Below, piece by piece: positions 31,919-41,501 of a stretch of 64,000 bases of DNA. Source of the DNA: Legionella quinlivanii (GTDB lineage: Bacteria; Pseudomonadota; Gammaproteobacteria; Legionellales; Legionellaceae). Made by a program: the position numbers and the translations under genes. The notes under the pieces are model-generated. The model searched no databases. It was not told the origin of the DNA and worked only from the letters and a program-made list of their open reading frames with translations. The DNA is taken from assembly GCF_003265995.1 (NCBI RefSeq), contig NZ_MVJN01000013.1, positions 1-64,000 on the forward strand. The letters run 5' to 3'. Within the stretch, counting starts at the first letter, position 1, and the number at the start of each line of letters is the position of its first letter.

Positions 31919-32488
31919 ATGGATTTCAACAGTTATCAAAACCGCTTAAGCCAATTGTCCGCACGCTTAAATCTCATGGTGATGCTAGTGTTTGGTCTAT
32001 TGGTGTCCAACGTTTTGTTATCTTGCTTTTTGTTTAAAGCCTGGAATCACCATACCATCGAAGTAACGCCTTTTAGTGGCGAGCCTTCCTATTTGAAATC
32101 AGCCGCCAGTGTGGACGGCCATTACTTAAGTCTTATGGCAGAGAATTTTGTGAATGAACGGTTAAATGTAACACCGGAAACCGTGGATGCCAATCATCAA
32201 CGCCTGCTTTCATATGTCAATCATCAGTATTACACCCCAATGCTAAGGCTTTTAACCAATGAGGCCAAGGTTATCAAAGCCAAAAAAATGTCGTCCATTT
32301 TTTATTTCGATAAAAACAAACCGAACGCACAAGAACTGACAGTCGTAGTTTCAGGCAAATTGAGGCGGTTTGTAGGGCTTCGAGCATTAAATGATGAGCG
32401 TAAGACCTACATTTTGCGGTTCCAATATAAAGACAGTCGTCTGTCCATCGTTCAATTTTCGCTTTTAAAGGAGAAACAAGATGCATAA
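31919..32488 (+). CDS. traE: TraE, VirB5/TraE-class pilus assembly protein
   Basis: The ATG at 31919 gives 189 residues, equal to F TraE (188). GGAAAAAC precedes it. There is one N-terminal membrane anchor (LMVMLVFGLLVSNVLLSCFL) and then a periplasmic domain with the TraE pattern YLKSAASVDGHYLSLMAENF and RFVGLRAL. The open frame reaches back to 31832, but that part overlaps traL and is rejected. It is needed for F-pilus formation in the VirB8-like position of the envelope complex. It overlaps traK by 8 bp. Confidence 0.9.
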   Translation: MDFNSYQNRLSQLSARLNLMVMLVFGLLVSNVLLSCFLFKAWNHHTIEVTPFSGEPSYLKSAASVDGHYLSLMAENFVNERLNVTPETVDANHQRLLSYVNHQYYTPMLRLLTNEAKVIKAKKMSSIFYFDKNKPNAQELTVVVSGKLRRFVGLRALNDERKTYILRFQYKDSRLSIVQFSLLKEKQDA

Positions 32489-33197
32489 ACCATTCGGCAT
32501 CGCGCTGGCTTTGTCCTCCACAGTCGCACTGGGGGCTAACAGCATTCCGGTGAAAGACAATGGCGATATTGCATTAACCCTCAGTCAGGGAAATTACAAC
32601 CGCCTGGTAGTCAAAAACGATAAAGTCATGGAAGCAGTATTTCCTCGCAATGCAATGGCCATTAAAAGGGATCCCCAAGATGGGTCTGTCTATGTAATGT
32701 TGGCAACGAACAATCCATTTACATTGTTTTTAACCACCGAAGCGGGCCGCCATTTTTCAATTACCTTAAATGGGGAGGAGTCTTTGGGCAAAACCATTGA
32801 ATTAGTTCCCGTGACGCCTGTACTTCCTTCATCGAAAACGGTGGGGTCAAAAACAAACTCAAAAGCCATCCCACAAGAGGCGGTTCCCGAAGCCATTCTT
32901 GCCCTGCTCACACACATGGAGCAACAAAAGCCATTTGCTGACGTGACTGTCAAACGCCCCTTTGCAAAAGTAGAACGTTGGTCAAAAGGATTAACGCTCT
33001 TACCCAAAGAGTCCTGGGAGGGCAAGCTATTAAAGGGTGAGGCCATCGAATTATACAACGGGGGCAAGGAGTCTTTGGAGTTGGCAGAAGGGTGGTTTGC
33101 CAAAGAAGAAACACTCGCCATTAAATTGTCTAAACCCGCCATTGCCCCGGGAGAAAAGGCGATGCTCTACCGCGTTTTGGGAGTGAAGCATGGCTAA
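32481..33197 (+). CDS. traK: TraK, secretin-like outer-membrane core protein (VirB9-like)
   Basis: The 238-residue protein has a signal peptide (HKPFGIALALSSTVALGA) and the TraK core: NGDIALTLSQGNYNRLVVKN, MAIKRDPQDGSVYVML, and a C-terminal half with ERWSKGLTLLPKESWEGK. TraK joins TraV and TraB to form the outer-membrane core of F-type systems. It overlaps traE by 8 bp and traB by 8 bp, which indicates translational coupling. Confidence 0.9.
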   Translation: MHKPFGIALALSSTVALGANSIPVKDNGDIALTLSQGNYNRLVVKNDKVMEAVFPRNAMAIKRDPQDGSVYVMLATNNPFTLFLTTEAGRHFSITLNGEESLGKTIELVPVTPVLPSSKTVGSKTNSKAIPQEAVPEAILALLTHMEQQKPFADVTVKRPFAKVERWSKGLTLLPKESWEGKLLKGEAIELYNGGKESLELAEGWFAKEETLAIKLSKPAIAPGEKAMLYRVLGVKHG

Positions 33198-34545
33198 CTG
33201 GCAATGGAACAAGCGGGTGAAGGGGCGTCAGCTGCGCACCTTGATGGTGGCTGGTGCTGGTCTATTTTTCATAATCGTCATGGTTATTGTGCTATTGGCC
33301 GATGGGCGACCCAAAAAGCATTCGGTAGTTAAAAAATCCCTGGATTTAACAGGCATTGTCGAGGAATCGTTTACCGATGCCGTAGCAGAGAATGCGCTTA
33401 CAGTCCAACAAACAGAGCTTGAATCCTTAAAAAAGCAAATTAATGAATTGACCCACAACATTAAAGCCATGGATGAGGAGCATCAAAAAGAGTTAAAGGC
33501 GCAAAAAGAAGAATTGACCGCTGTACAAGCGTTGGCTTTAGTCAATCAGGACAAACGAAATTCAGAGCCGCAAAACACCCCTGACGAATTAAAAGACGTA
33601 CAAAACCCACAGCTATGGCATAACCCCAACACCTATGCCATGAATCACTTAAGTGGCAGTCCGGTTTTATCGGATGCAAACCTTCAAATAAACACCGTGT
33701 CCTTTCGACCTAAACGGCGCATGACCAAAACGCATCCTAACTTCTATCTTAATCCTGCCCATTACGTTCCTTCCAACACCTCGGTACGGGCCGTTATTTT
33801 AGGTGGGGCCGATGCGGATGCATCCGTTAATGGCCAATCCAAAAACAATGGCGTCATGCTGTTTAAGTTCCTGGAAGATGGAACATTGCCTAATGGTCAG
33901 CGCTCACGCTTAAAAGGATGCCGGGTCAGTGCCAATTCCTATGGGGATATTTCCAGTGAACGCGCCTATGGAACGCTTTACCGACTGTCCTGTGCCCATC
34001 CAGGTGAGCCGATTATTGATAAGGAAGTCACTGGCTGGGTGTTTTTTAATGGCAAAGTCGGTATCAAAGGAAAGCCGCTGATGCGGGATGGCAAGGTCAT
34101 GACCTGGGCAGGAGTGAGCGGTGTGTTATCCGGTGTGGCGTCGGCTGCGCAATACGCCCAAAGTGTGCAAGCCATTGGCCCTTATGGCGCAAGCTCAGTG
34201 GTGCCCAGTAGTCAAATTGCACCCTTTGCCGCTTATGGCGGGGCGTCTAAAGCAGCGGATACCCTGTCTCAATATTATGTCAAACGTGCTGAACAATACC
34301 ACCCAGTCATTCAAGTAGGCTCTGGCAATGTGGTGACCATTGTCTTTAAAGACGGCTTTTATTTAGCGCCTGATGACGACAAACGTCAGCATGCGAGTAA
34401 CCAGGTCAAAGCACAGCAAGCCTCAGAGGAGCTCATCGCTGCTCCTGAGGATAATCAGAATAATGAGATGAATTTTACTGTTCCCCCAGAGGTCTTGGGA
34501 CGAATTGACCAGGCGAGCGTCAACAATGCAGGAGGGTTGCGATGA
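33190..34545 (+). CDS. traB: TraB, VirB10-like envelope-spanning protein
   Basis: The 451-residue protein has one membrane anchor near residues 16-38 (LMVAGAGLFFIIVMVIVLLA) and a coiled coil at about 75-120. The C-terminal TrbI/VirB10 fold shows AVILGGADADASVNGQSKNN, LKGCRVSANSYGDISSERAY and TGWVFFNGKVGIKGKPLMRD. It links the inner and outer membranes and probably senses ATPase activity in pilus assembly. It overlaps traK by 8 bp and traV by 4 bp. Confidence 0.92.
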   Translation: MANWQWNKRVKGRQLRTLMVAGAGLFFIIVMVIVLLADGRPKKHSVVKKSLDLTGIVEESFTDAVAENALTVQQTELESLKKQINELTHNIKAMDEEHQKELKAQKEELTAVQALALVNQDKRNSEPQNTPDELKDVQNPQLWHNPNTYAMNHLSGSPVLSDANLQINTVSFRPKRRMTKTHPNFYLNPAHYVPSNTSVRAVILGGADADASVNGQSKNNGVMLFKFLEDGTLPNGQRSRLKGCRVSANSYGDISSERAYGTLYRLSCAHPGEPIIDKEVTGWVFFNGKVGIKGKPLMRDGKVMTWAGVSGVLSGVASAAQYAQSVQAIGPYGASSVVPSSQIAPFAAYGGASKAADTLSQYYVKRAEQYHPVIQVGSGNVVTIVFKDGFYLAPDDDKRQHASNQVKAQQASEELIAAPEDNQNNEMNFTVPPEVLGRIDQASVNNAGGLR

Positions 34546-34832
34546 AGCACTCGATGGTTGTTTTAATGCCTATCCTTTCAGCTCTTTTAACCGGTTGCGG
34601 GACCATGAATTCCAATTTCAGTTGCAATGCCACAGCAGGGGATAGTTGTCTGACGATTGAGCAGGTCGATGCCATGACCCGCTTTGCGGATGATGTCAAA
34701 ACAGACCCACCCAAACGGGGAATGATGAAAGCAGACAACGAGGTTCAAGCCATTGAAGGAGCAATCATCAAACAACACAAAGGGCAGTCCGTATGGATTG
34801 CAAAACCCAGTGCGGGGCAATCATGGGCTTAA
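34542..34832 (+). CDS. traV: TraV, small outer-membrane lipoprotein
   Basis: The 96-residue protein has a lipoprotein signal with lipobox LLTGC and then the TraV block NSNFSCNATAGDSCLTIEQV with its two conserved cysteines. F TraV is longer (about 171 residues), so this is a short form that keeps the anchoring part. It would connect the TraB-TraK core to the outer membrane, like VirB7. It overlaps traB by 4 bp and traC by 10 bp. Confidence 0.85.
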   Translation: MKHSMVVLMPILSALLTGCGTMNSNFSCNATAGDSCLTIEQVDAMTRFADDVKTDPPKRGMMKADNEVQAIEGAIIKQHKGQSVWIAKPSAGQSWA

Positions 34833-37435
34833 ATGCGAGCGTTTGGCGTGATAAAGCCAGGAAAGTGTTACACCGGTGGAGCCACCAGTTGGGGGAAACT
34901 TTAAGCAGTGAGCCGCAATCACTGGCTGATCACCAAAAAGGCAAGGGATCCTTACAGGTCGACTTACCTTCGTTTCGCAGTTTACTGCCCTATGAAACGA
35001 TTGATGACGATCGGTTATTTATCAATCAGAACTCCATTGGCTTTGGTCTTGCTGTGCTCCCGAGTTCTGGAGCTGACGAATCGCTGATGCTATCGCTGGC
35101 TTCACTGTTTAAAAACAAGCTGCCCGCAGGGGTTGATTGTACGGTGATGCTCTACAAACACCATTATGTATCGCATAGGCTTTCAGAGAGTTTTTCTCCT
35201 ATTTTAGAGCGGGGAGGCATTTATGCCGAGCTGGCCAGAATGAGTGTGGATTTTCATCTTAAGGCGATAAAAAAAGGGTATAAAAACGGTCGCAATGTGC
35301 CTGCTCAGCTAGTCGACTACTCCGCCTACCTTTTTATCTCAGCAAGGCGCCATGCGGCAAGTCGTCAGAGTTTAATTCGTTTACGTGAGGACTGGGAGTC
35401 TGAGTTAAAAGCCGCAGGCTTTGGCTTTTATCAAATGGAACACCTTGAGTTCAAATCCTTGATGCGAACGCTGGTATCGCCCTCTTTAGATGAAATGGGC
35501 TGGCCAGTTGTTGAGAATGGAAGAGGATTGATTCGGGATGATATTCCCAATCTTACGAGCGTGTATGAAATTCACGATAAATGCATTGATATCTCAAGTC
35601 GTAATGCAGACCATGAAGAACAAAAGGTAAGGATTGTTAATTGCCAAGTCAGTAAGTGGCCTGATCCCAAAGATAGTCAATCCCAATTCGGCTTATGGCA
35701 AACACCGGATTTATTCGCCAATCTGTTACGCCCCGAACATGGCATTCAATGCCCCTTTTTAATCAGTTTTACGATTCGCGGCGTTAATCGTGAAAGAACA
35801 AAAAAAACCGCTAAGCGCCGCGCAGGAGATGCGAACAAAAATAATAATGCGGTGCAAAACTTTTTGGCACCCGGAACTGCGGAGCAAGCGGCGCAGTGGA
35901 GTCTCGTTCATCAGGAAGTGTCGCGGGATAACATGGATTTATTGCCGACATTTTATAACCTGATGCTGTTTACAGACAGTGAACACGAGCGGGAACATAT
36001 CGCCAAGGTAGTCAGTAGTTATCGTCAATACGGCTTTACGCTAACCCAAAGTCATGGAACCCAATGGCTTCGTTTTATGGGCTCACTCCCGTTTATATTA
36101 ACGGAAGGATTATTTTCACGCTTGGAGCTTATGGGGCTGACGAAGCAGCTTAGTAATTATAACATTGCGAATCTCCTGCCCCTGGTGGCTGATTTCAAAG
36201 GCTGTAAAGAGGGGTTGTTAATGCCCACTTACAGGCATCAATTATTCTTTTACGATCCTTTCGATGATCGCAATTTATCCATCTCCAATTATAACCGGTT
36301 GACGGTGGCAGCCCCTGGTGCGGGTAAATCTTACTTACAGCAAGCGCTACTCTTAGATGGACTTTCACGCGGCCATCAAATCTTTGTGATTGATTTAGGA
36401 GAATCTTACAAACATTTATGCCAAATGGTTGGAGGCACGTATGTAGATGCCACAACCATTAGCTTAAACCCTTTTACTCTGTTTGATTTTGAAGGAACGA
36501 CGGAGATAGAAGGCACACAGGTCAACAACTACATTCAAATGAGGGATTTGTTGGCGATCATGGCAAGCCCGGAACAAGGATTGGATGAGGTTCAAAAAGA
36601 TTGGTTGCTCAATGCCTTGCTCACCGCATGGAAAAAACAAAAAAATCAGTGTTGCATCGATGATGTGCTGGATTCGTTAAAGGACATTTTACATACGCCG
36701 GAAGGTGAAGGGGATAGACGACTCAAAGACTTATTGGTGTTGTTAGGCAAATACGGGAAAGACGGCTTGTACGGAACACTCTGCAATGGCAAAACCCCAT
36801 CATTCAACCATTCCATGTTCACGGTGTTTGAGTTAGGAGGCTTTGAATCCAATCCGCAATTATTGATTATTGTGATGTTTATCATGATTGTCATTATTCA
36901 AGGCCAGTTCTATCACTCGGATAGGCGATTAAAAAAACAATGTAATTTTGATGAAATCTGGCGCGCCTTGATGAATAGCTCTAACCCGCTGATGGCGAAC
37001 TTTATTGAACAAGGGTGGCGGACCGCGAGGAAATACCTCGCCGGATTTTCAGGGGTGACGCAACAATTATCCGATACCCAAAACACAGCGCAAGGGCGCG
37101 CTATTGCAGCGTGCTCCGATACAAAATTCATTATGAAGCAAGGAGCATTCAAAGAGTATATTGCAGAACATCCTACTCTGTTTACCCCATTGCAACAACG
37201 GGTCATTGAGTCCTTTGGCGAGGCCAAATTACAGGGCTTTTCTGATTTCATGCTCCAGTGCGGCAGTGTGTATACCTTTCATCGTTATTTTTCCGATCCC
37301 TATTCAAGGGTTTTATTTTCAACGAGTGGGGATGAATTTGGGGATATTGAAGCCTTGGTGCAGTCTGGTGTGTCTCTAAGTGAAGCCGTCAAACAGGTTG
37401 CGCTTAAGTATTATGGAGCCCTGTTATGCGAGTAA
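34823..37435 (+). CDS. traC: TraC, VirB4-like assembly ATPase
   Basis: I place the start at the ATG at 34823 (MGLNASVWRDK), giving 870 residues, close to F TraC (875). An in-frame ATG at 34793 lies deeper in traV and is less likely. The N-terminal TraC_F_IV domain (about 40-480) is followed by the ATPase core with Walker A APGAGKSY, Lys502, and Walker B-type LIIVMFIMIVIIQG with NFDEIWRAL after it. It powers pilus assembly and works at the inner face of the membrane. It overlaps trbI by 10 bp. Confidence 0.93.
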   Translation: MGLNASVWRDKARKVLHRWSHQLGETLSSEPQSLADHQKGKGSLQVDLPSFRSLLPYETIDDDRLFINQNSIGFGLAVLPSSGADESLMLSLASLFKNKLPAGVDCTVMLYKHHYVSHRLSESFSPILERGGIYAELARMSVDFHLKAIKKGYKNGRNVPAQLVDYSAYLFISARRHAASRQSLIRLREDWESELKAAGFGFYQMEHLEFKSLMRTLVSPSLDEMGWPVVENGRGLIRDDIPNLTSVYEIHDKCIDISSRNADHEEQKVRIVNCQVSKWPDPKDSQSQFGLWQTPDLFANLLRPEHGIQCPFLISFTIRGVNRERTKKTAKRRAGDANKNNNAVQNFLAPGTAEQAAQWSLVHQEVSRDNMDLLPTFYNLMLFTDSEHEREHIAKVVSSYRQYGFTLTQSHGTQWLRFMGSLPFILTEGLFSRLELMGLTKQLSNYNIANLLPLVADFKGCKEGLLMPTYRHQLFFYDPFDDRNLSISNYNRLTVAAPGAGKSYLQQALLLDGLSRGHQIFVIDLGESYKHLCQMVGGTYVDATTISLNPFTLFDFEGTTEIEGTQVNNYIQMRDLLAIMASPEQGLDEVQKDWLLNALLTAWKKQKNQCCIDDVLDSLKDILHTPEGEGDRRLKDLLVLLGKYGKDGLYGTLCNGKTPSFNHSMFTVFELGGFESNPQLLIIVMFIMIVIIQGQFYHSDRRLKKQCNFDEIWRALMNSSNPLMANFIEQGWRTARKYLAGFSGVTQQLSDTQNTAQGRAIAACSDTKFIMKQGAFKEYIAEHPTLFTPLQQRVIESFGEAKLQGFSDFMLQCGSVYTFHRYFSDPYSRVLFSTSGDEFGDIEALVQSGVSLSEAVKQVALKYYGALLCE

Positions 37436-37761
37436 GTCCTCTTTTCTTAACCTCAATAGCGGCAGTGCTCGGTATTGCAGGGATTTCCTATGGGATGATG
37501 CTAAAAACTGAGATTGCTTTTTTTGATGTCGAGGCGGTCCAAGGGCAATTCATTCGCCAGTTGGCCGAAGTCAAAGCGAGTGAGTCACAGGTGGAGCAGT
37601 CCACGAAACGATTTAATGCAGTCCTTAATCAATTGCTGGCTGAACTTGCACTGCAAAAGAAGATCATCATCTTAAGGAAAAACGGCGTGCTTGCCGGTGG
37701 TATGGATATTACCGATGAGGTGCGAATAAAGTTAAGCCAGGCCATGAGGAACCCGTCATGA
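37426..37761 (+). CDS. trbI: TrbI, F-type pilus-length protein
   Basis: The 111-residue protein has an N-terminal anchor (FLTSIAAVLGIAGISYGMML), a coiled coil, and the F-type TrbI C-terminus (KKIIILRKNGVLAGGMDIT). In F it affects pilus retraction and length. It stands between traC and traW as in F and overlaps both by a few bases. Confidence 0.85.
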   Translation: MRVSPLFLTSIAAVLGIAGISYGMMLKTEIAFFDVEAVQGQFIRQLAEVKASESQVEQSTKRFNAVLNQLLAELALQKKIIILRKNGVLAGGMDITDEVRIKLSQAMRNPS

Positions 37762-38390
37762 AAAAGGCCTCTTACTTGCTTATTTTCATGATTTCAACGC
37801 AAGTTCATGCGAAATCGTTTGGTGTCGTAGGCGACGTGTTTCCTGTTAGGGAAAAGAGTTTTTTAACGCTTATTGAAGAGCGCTTAGCGGCTATGCAAGC
37901 CAATGGTGAGCTTGTGGCAATCAATCAGCGCTGGGTTGAAACGGTAGCCGAGCACGCAAACAGGCCAACTGCATTGGAGCTTTCCCGCACGAACCGTTCA
38001 GTGCGTCATGATTACAGTCCAGAAATAACCTTAAGCCAGGACATCACGGATGAAAATGGCCGCGTTCTTTATACGAAAGGAACTCATGTCAATGCCTTGC
38101 AACAGCTCCCTTCCTATGCACCGTGCTGGTTATTCTTTAATGCCGATGATGAAGCCCAGTTGAATTGGGCTCTTCATCAAAAAACGCGCTGCGCAAACCC
38201 TAAATTGATTCTGACAGGCGGTGCGGTTAATACAGCCGAGAAGCATTTGAATGCAGTGATTTATTTCGACCAAGCCGGAAAAATCACCAGAAAACTCCGT
38301 ATTGCCCACGTTCCTGCAAAAGTGACACGCCACCAAAATCATCTGGTGATTGATGAACAAGCAATCAAGGAGAATGGCGATGTGCTTTAG
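37758..38390 (+). CDS. traW: TraW, periplasmic pilus assembly protein
   Basis: The 210-residue protein has a signal peptide (YLLIFMISTQVHA) and the TraW pattern KSFGVVGDVFPVREKSFLTL near the mature start, then RTNRSVRHDYSPEITLSQDI and the C-terminal AVIYFDQAGKITRKLRI. It acts with TraU and TrbC in the periplasm. It overlaps trbI by 4 bp and traU by 11 bp. Confidence 0.9.
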   Translation: MKKASYLLIFMISTQVHAKSFGVVGDVFPVREKSFLTLIEERLAAMQANGELVAINQRWVETVAEHANRPTALELSRTNRSVRHDYSPEITLSQDITDENGRVLYTKGTHVNALQQLPSYAPCWLFFNADDEAQLNWALHQKTRCANPKLILTGGAVNTAEKHLNAVIYFDQAGKITRKLRIAHVPAKVTRHQNHLVIDEQAIKENGDVL

Positions 38391-39363
38391 GCTTCTGTTT
38401 CTAGCAATCCTTTTTCTAAGTGTTGCACCGCTTAACGCCAAACAGTGTACAGGGCATTTTGTAAACCCGATTAAGGATGTCTGTTGGCGGTGTTTGTTTC
38501 CTTTGTCTATCGGCAATGCAAAGGTGGTAAGTTCTTCACTCCCAGACACCGAAAATGCTTCTAGCCCCATAGGCGTTTGCCCCACAGGTATCGGGGTACG
38601 GATTGGCTTGAATATTGGATTTTGGGAGCCGATGGCGCTCACCGATATAACCGATACACCCTATTGCCTGGTCAACCTTGGCGGCACTAAATTAAAGTTG
38701 GGCTTAAAGCAGGGCAGGGGAGGCCGTCATGTGGTGGGCAATGGGCAGCAACGCGCTTTTTTTCATGTGCACTGGTACAAGTACCCATTGATTAACTGGT
38801 TAAACTTAATTACTTCGGTAGGCTGTCTACAAAAGGGTGATTTTGACATTGCTTATCTAACCGAACTCGATCCCACCTGGAAGGACTCCGAGATGAGCTT
38901 TGTGCTAAGCCCCGAATCGGTGTTATTCGGCAATCCAGTGGCCGCCAGTGCCTGTGCCGCAGATGCACTTTCCTCCACCATTGCCAATAAACCATTGGAT
39001 AGCCTTTTTTGGTGTGCAGGCAGTCAAGGCACGCATTATCCACTGACCGGCCATGTGAACGCCTCGTTCTCACCTGTGCAAACCGCGCTGTTACTGACTG
39101 AGCGGATGAATTACAAAATGCACCGTGAGTTTTTAGTCTCTGACTCAAGCGAAAAAGCCGGTGCCATTTGCACAGAGCATTATTACCCCATTTCCCCTAA
39201 ATCACGCTATCGCTATGAACTGGTGAACCAGGTGGCTGATGGCAGGCATTGTTACCCATCGGGCCACAGCACCTTGACTTGGGAGGCCGGAAAAATTAAA
39301 CCGCATACCCCTGACCAATACGGGTTTTTAGTGTGGCGAAAACGTCACTGCACGTTTCTTTAA
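38380..39363 (+). CDS. traU: TraU, periplasmic mating and DNA-transfer protein
   Basis: The ATG at 38380 lies 7 bp after AAGGAG and gives 327 residues, like F TraU (330). The longer open frame back to 38350 is not used. A signal peptide (LLFLAILFLSVAPLNA) is followed by many conserved cysteines (KQCTGHFVNPIKDVCWRCLF, YPSGHSTLTWE). It is a disulfide-rich periplasmic protein needed mostly for DNA transfer. TrbB, encoded downstream, is the likely helper for its disulfides. Confidence 0.92.
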   Translation: MCFRLLFLAILFLSVAPLNAKQCTGHFVNPIKDVCWRCLFPLSIGNAKVVSSSLPDTENASSPIGVCPTGIGVRIGLNIGFWEPMALTDITDTPYCLVNLGGTKLKLGLKQGRGGRHVVGNGQQRAFFHVHWYKYPLINWLNLITSVGCLQKGDFDIAYLTELDPTWKDSEMSFVLSPESVLFGNPVAASACAADALSSTIANKPLDSLFWCAGSQGTHYPLTGHVNASFSPVQTALLLTERMNYKMHREFLVSDSSEKAGAICTEHYYPISPKSRYRYELVNQVADGRHCYPSGHSTLTWEAGKIKPHTPDQYGFLVWRKRHCTFL

Positions 39364-39375
39364 CTGGAGAGTTTC

Positions 39376-39795
39376 ATGCTAAGAAAAGGAATTTTGGGTT
39401 TTGCTTGCTTGTTCATGACCGCCACAGCATTTGCCGTACAAGTCTCTGTACTGGTGAGTTTTTCCATGCCGGAAATGCTTTTGCAAGAGACCTTGACGGA
39501 GAGCGCTCAATTGCACATCCCCGCCTATCTCAATGGCCTTTATCAGGATTCGATGCGAGAAACGGCATTGAAGGTGATGGCATTAAGCAAGCGTATTCCT
39601 AATTTAAATTTAAATATTGATCCAACGCTGTTTGAGCGGTTTGGCATTCAACAAGTACCCGCTTTAGTGGTAGAGGAGGGTAATGCCTTTGATGTGATTT
39701 ACGGACACCTGAGCATTGAGGAAGGATTAGCGCGGATGGCCGGTCGTGGGGAAGTTCATTTTACCTTAAAGGATATCAAAAGGACTGCGCCATGA
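39376..39795 (+). CDS. trbC: TrbC, F-type periplasmic protein
   Basis: The 139-residue protein has a signal peptide (LGFACLFMTATAFA) and the TrbC_Ftype pattern: VLVSFSMPEMLLQETLTES, a middle part, and FERFGIQQVPALVVEEG, a thioredoxin-fold cis-Pro segment without the CxxC. In F it interacts with TraW. It is shorter than F TrbC (212), lacking part of the N-terminus. It overlaps traN by 4 bp. Confidence 0.85.
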   Translation: MLRKGILGFACLFMTATAFAVQVSVLVSFSMPEMLLQETLTESAQLHIPAYLNGLYQDSMRETALKVMALSKRIPNLNLNIDPTLFERFGIQQVPALVVEEGNAFDVIYGHLSIEEGLARMAGRGEVHFTLKDIKRTAP

Positions 39796-41501
39796 TTCAA
39801 TTGCGATCCCTTTTAATTCTCTTCCTGCTCTCTTCTAATGCGCACGCACAAGCTCAGATTGATGCACTGCATGCCAGAGACGAAGCCTTAGCTCAATTAA
39901 AGTATTTCAATCCGGGATTGCTCCTGCCGCAGTATACGGATAATCCGAAAGAAACAACTCTGGCCCCCGCTGAGGGGAGTGATGGATTAAAGGGACAGGG
40001 GGCATTGCAATGGTCTAAGGATGCTACGGCCTCTATGGTGATGAAGGAGGCAAGGCTGAGACCTCGCGTGCATGCAAATCCCAAATCACAGGAGGGCCAA
40101 TATGCTGAAACACTGCTTGACCATGCCGATAAGGCGCTAGACGGCCAATGCTATGTCAAGGAAGGCGAATGCCATGTGGAAAAGACGGTAAGGACTTGTG
40201 AGGATATCCGTCAGTTTTCGCATCAGGCCTGTGGGGAAGCTTTACAAATGGATGTGAATGCCATTACCCAGTCGAAACAACGTTCTTTAGTGCATTGGGA
40301 TGAGCCGCTTACGGTCCCTTTAATGACTTGTCTTCCCTTAGAATGGGATTGTAATACGGCCAGTTTATATTTTCCCACGGCCTCCTGCCAGCAGGTGGTG
40401 GTAACGGCGAGCAGCAATGGAATAATGTTGCCCGTGGTCTCGCAGCCCACCTGTCAAAACCTGGTGGTTCGGATAGATACCCGCGCGCTTAGTAATGACT
40501 CACTAATGTCTATCCAATTGACCATTACCGAGAAGCAGTTGCTTGAGCACTGGGTTAAAGAGGACTGTAGCGCCTTGGAGAGTGCAAGCAAGGCAGGCAA
40601 CTGTTTCGTTGCGAACGTGCCGTTTTGCACCAATCCCAATGAGACTCGGGTTATTGACGGTGTTCCAGTGACCCGTACCTGTTGGCGAATAGCCAGTGAT
40701 TATGCTTGTGAGCAAGGCATTGAAAGCCACTGCCAGGATTTACTTAACACGGCCTGTTCCCAAACCGGTTCGCGCTGTCAAGAAGCCGTGGCGGGATTTT
40801 GTGTCCGTTATGAACAAACGTTTACGTGTCAAAGTGAGCACTGCTTCCCTTCGCAAACCATCTGCCTTCCGCATTTGGGATGTGCGGAGGGGGAATGCGA
40901 TGCGTCACAAGATGAAGTGAGTGAGGATGCGGGAGAAGGGATTGCAAGATTAGGTGCCTTAGCCGGTGTGGCCAGTGAGGTGGCCCAGTTGCAGGTGGAC
41001 AGTGGAATGCCTCAGATTTTTTCAGGCAAGAATGCCCGCTGCCGCATAGCAGTGGCCGGTGTGGGCAATTGCTGTGGCGGTAAAGCACGATTGTTAAATT
41101 GTCGCGAGGAAGAAAAGCGTTTATCGAAAGCCATTGAGGAGGGGCGTGCGGTTCAGGTGGGCACGTACTGTGCGCACAAAGCCGTGGAATGCCTGGAGGA
41201 AAAAGAATCCTGGTGTGTATTCCCGTCAAAGTTGTCGGGAATACTCCAAATCCAGGGCCGGTTTGGCCAGCTGCATATCGGTTTTGGCGAAGCCCATGAT
41301 AAAACCAATGCGCCGGATTGCCGAGGAATGACGCCTGAGGAATTAGAGCGGATTGATTTTTCACTGCTGGACTTATCAGCCATTGAAGCGGATTTTCAAT
41401 CCCGACGTCAATTACCCAATGAGGAAGCGCTTCGCGTGCAAACCGAGTCTCGCATTGAGCGATTAAACCAGGAGGGGCAGGCGCATGGCTACACTTATTA
41501 G
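39792..41501 (+). CDS. traN: TraN, mating-pair-stabilisation outer-membrane adhesin
   Basis: The 569-residue protein has a signal peptide (LLILFLLSSNAHA) and more than 20 cysteines, with blocks such as CEDIRQFSHQACGEAL, CLPLEWDCNTASLYFPTASC and VTRTCWRIASDYACEQG. The C-terminal half contains GNCCGGKARLLNCREEEKRL followed by CAHKAVECLEEKESWCVF. This fits F TraN (602 residues), which recognises the recipient's surface protein. The variable middle part that decides recipient choice cannot be read from sequence alone. It overlaps traF by 17 bp. Confidence 0.92.
   Translation: MIQLRSLLILFLLSSNAHAQAQIDALHARDEALAQLKYFNPGLLLPQYTDNPKETTLAPAEGSDGLKGQGALQWSKDATASMVMKEARLRPRVHANPKSQEGQYAETLLDHADKALDGQCYVKEGECHVEKTVRTCEDIRQFSHQACGEALQMDVNAITQSKQRSLVHWDEPLTVPLMTCLPLEWDCNTASLYFPTASCQQVVVTASSNGIMLPVVSQPTCQNLVVRIDTRALSNDSLMSIQLTITEKQLLEHWVKEDCSALESASKAGNCFVANVPFCTNPNETRVIDGVPVTRTCWRIASDYACEQGIESHCQDLLNTACSQTGSRCQEAVAGFCVRYEQTFTCQSEHCFPSQTICLPHLGCAEGECDASQDEVSEDAGEGIARLGALAGVASEVAQLQVDSGMPQIFSGKNARCRIAVAGVGNCCGGKARLLNCREEEKRLSKAIEEGRAVQVGTYCAHKAVECLEEKESWCVFPSKLSGILQIQGRFGQLHIGFGEAHDKTNAPDCRGMTPEELERIDFSLLDLSAIEADFQSRRQLPNEEALRVQTESRIERLNQEGQAHGYTY

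Noticed and set aside
40822..41364. 180-codon minus-strand frame inside traN
   Set aside because: Shadow of a well-supported Cys-rich adhesin gene; composition is that of a reverse frame.
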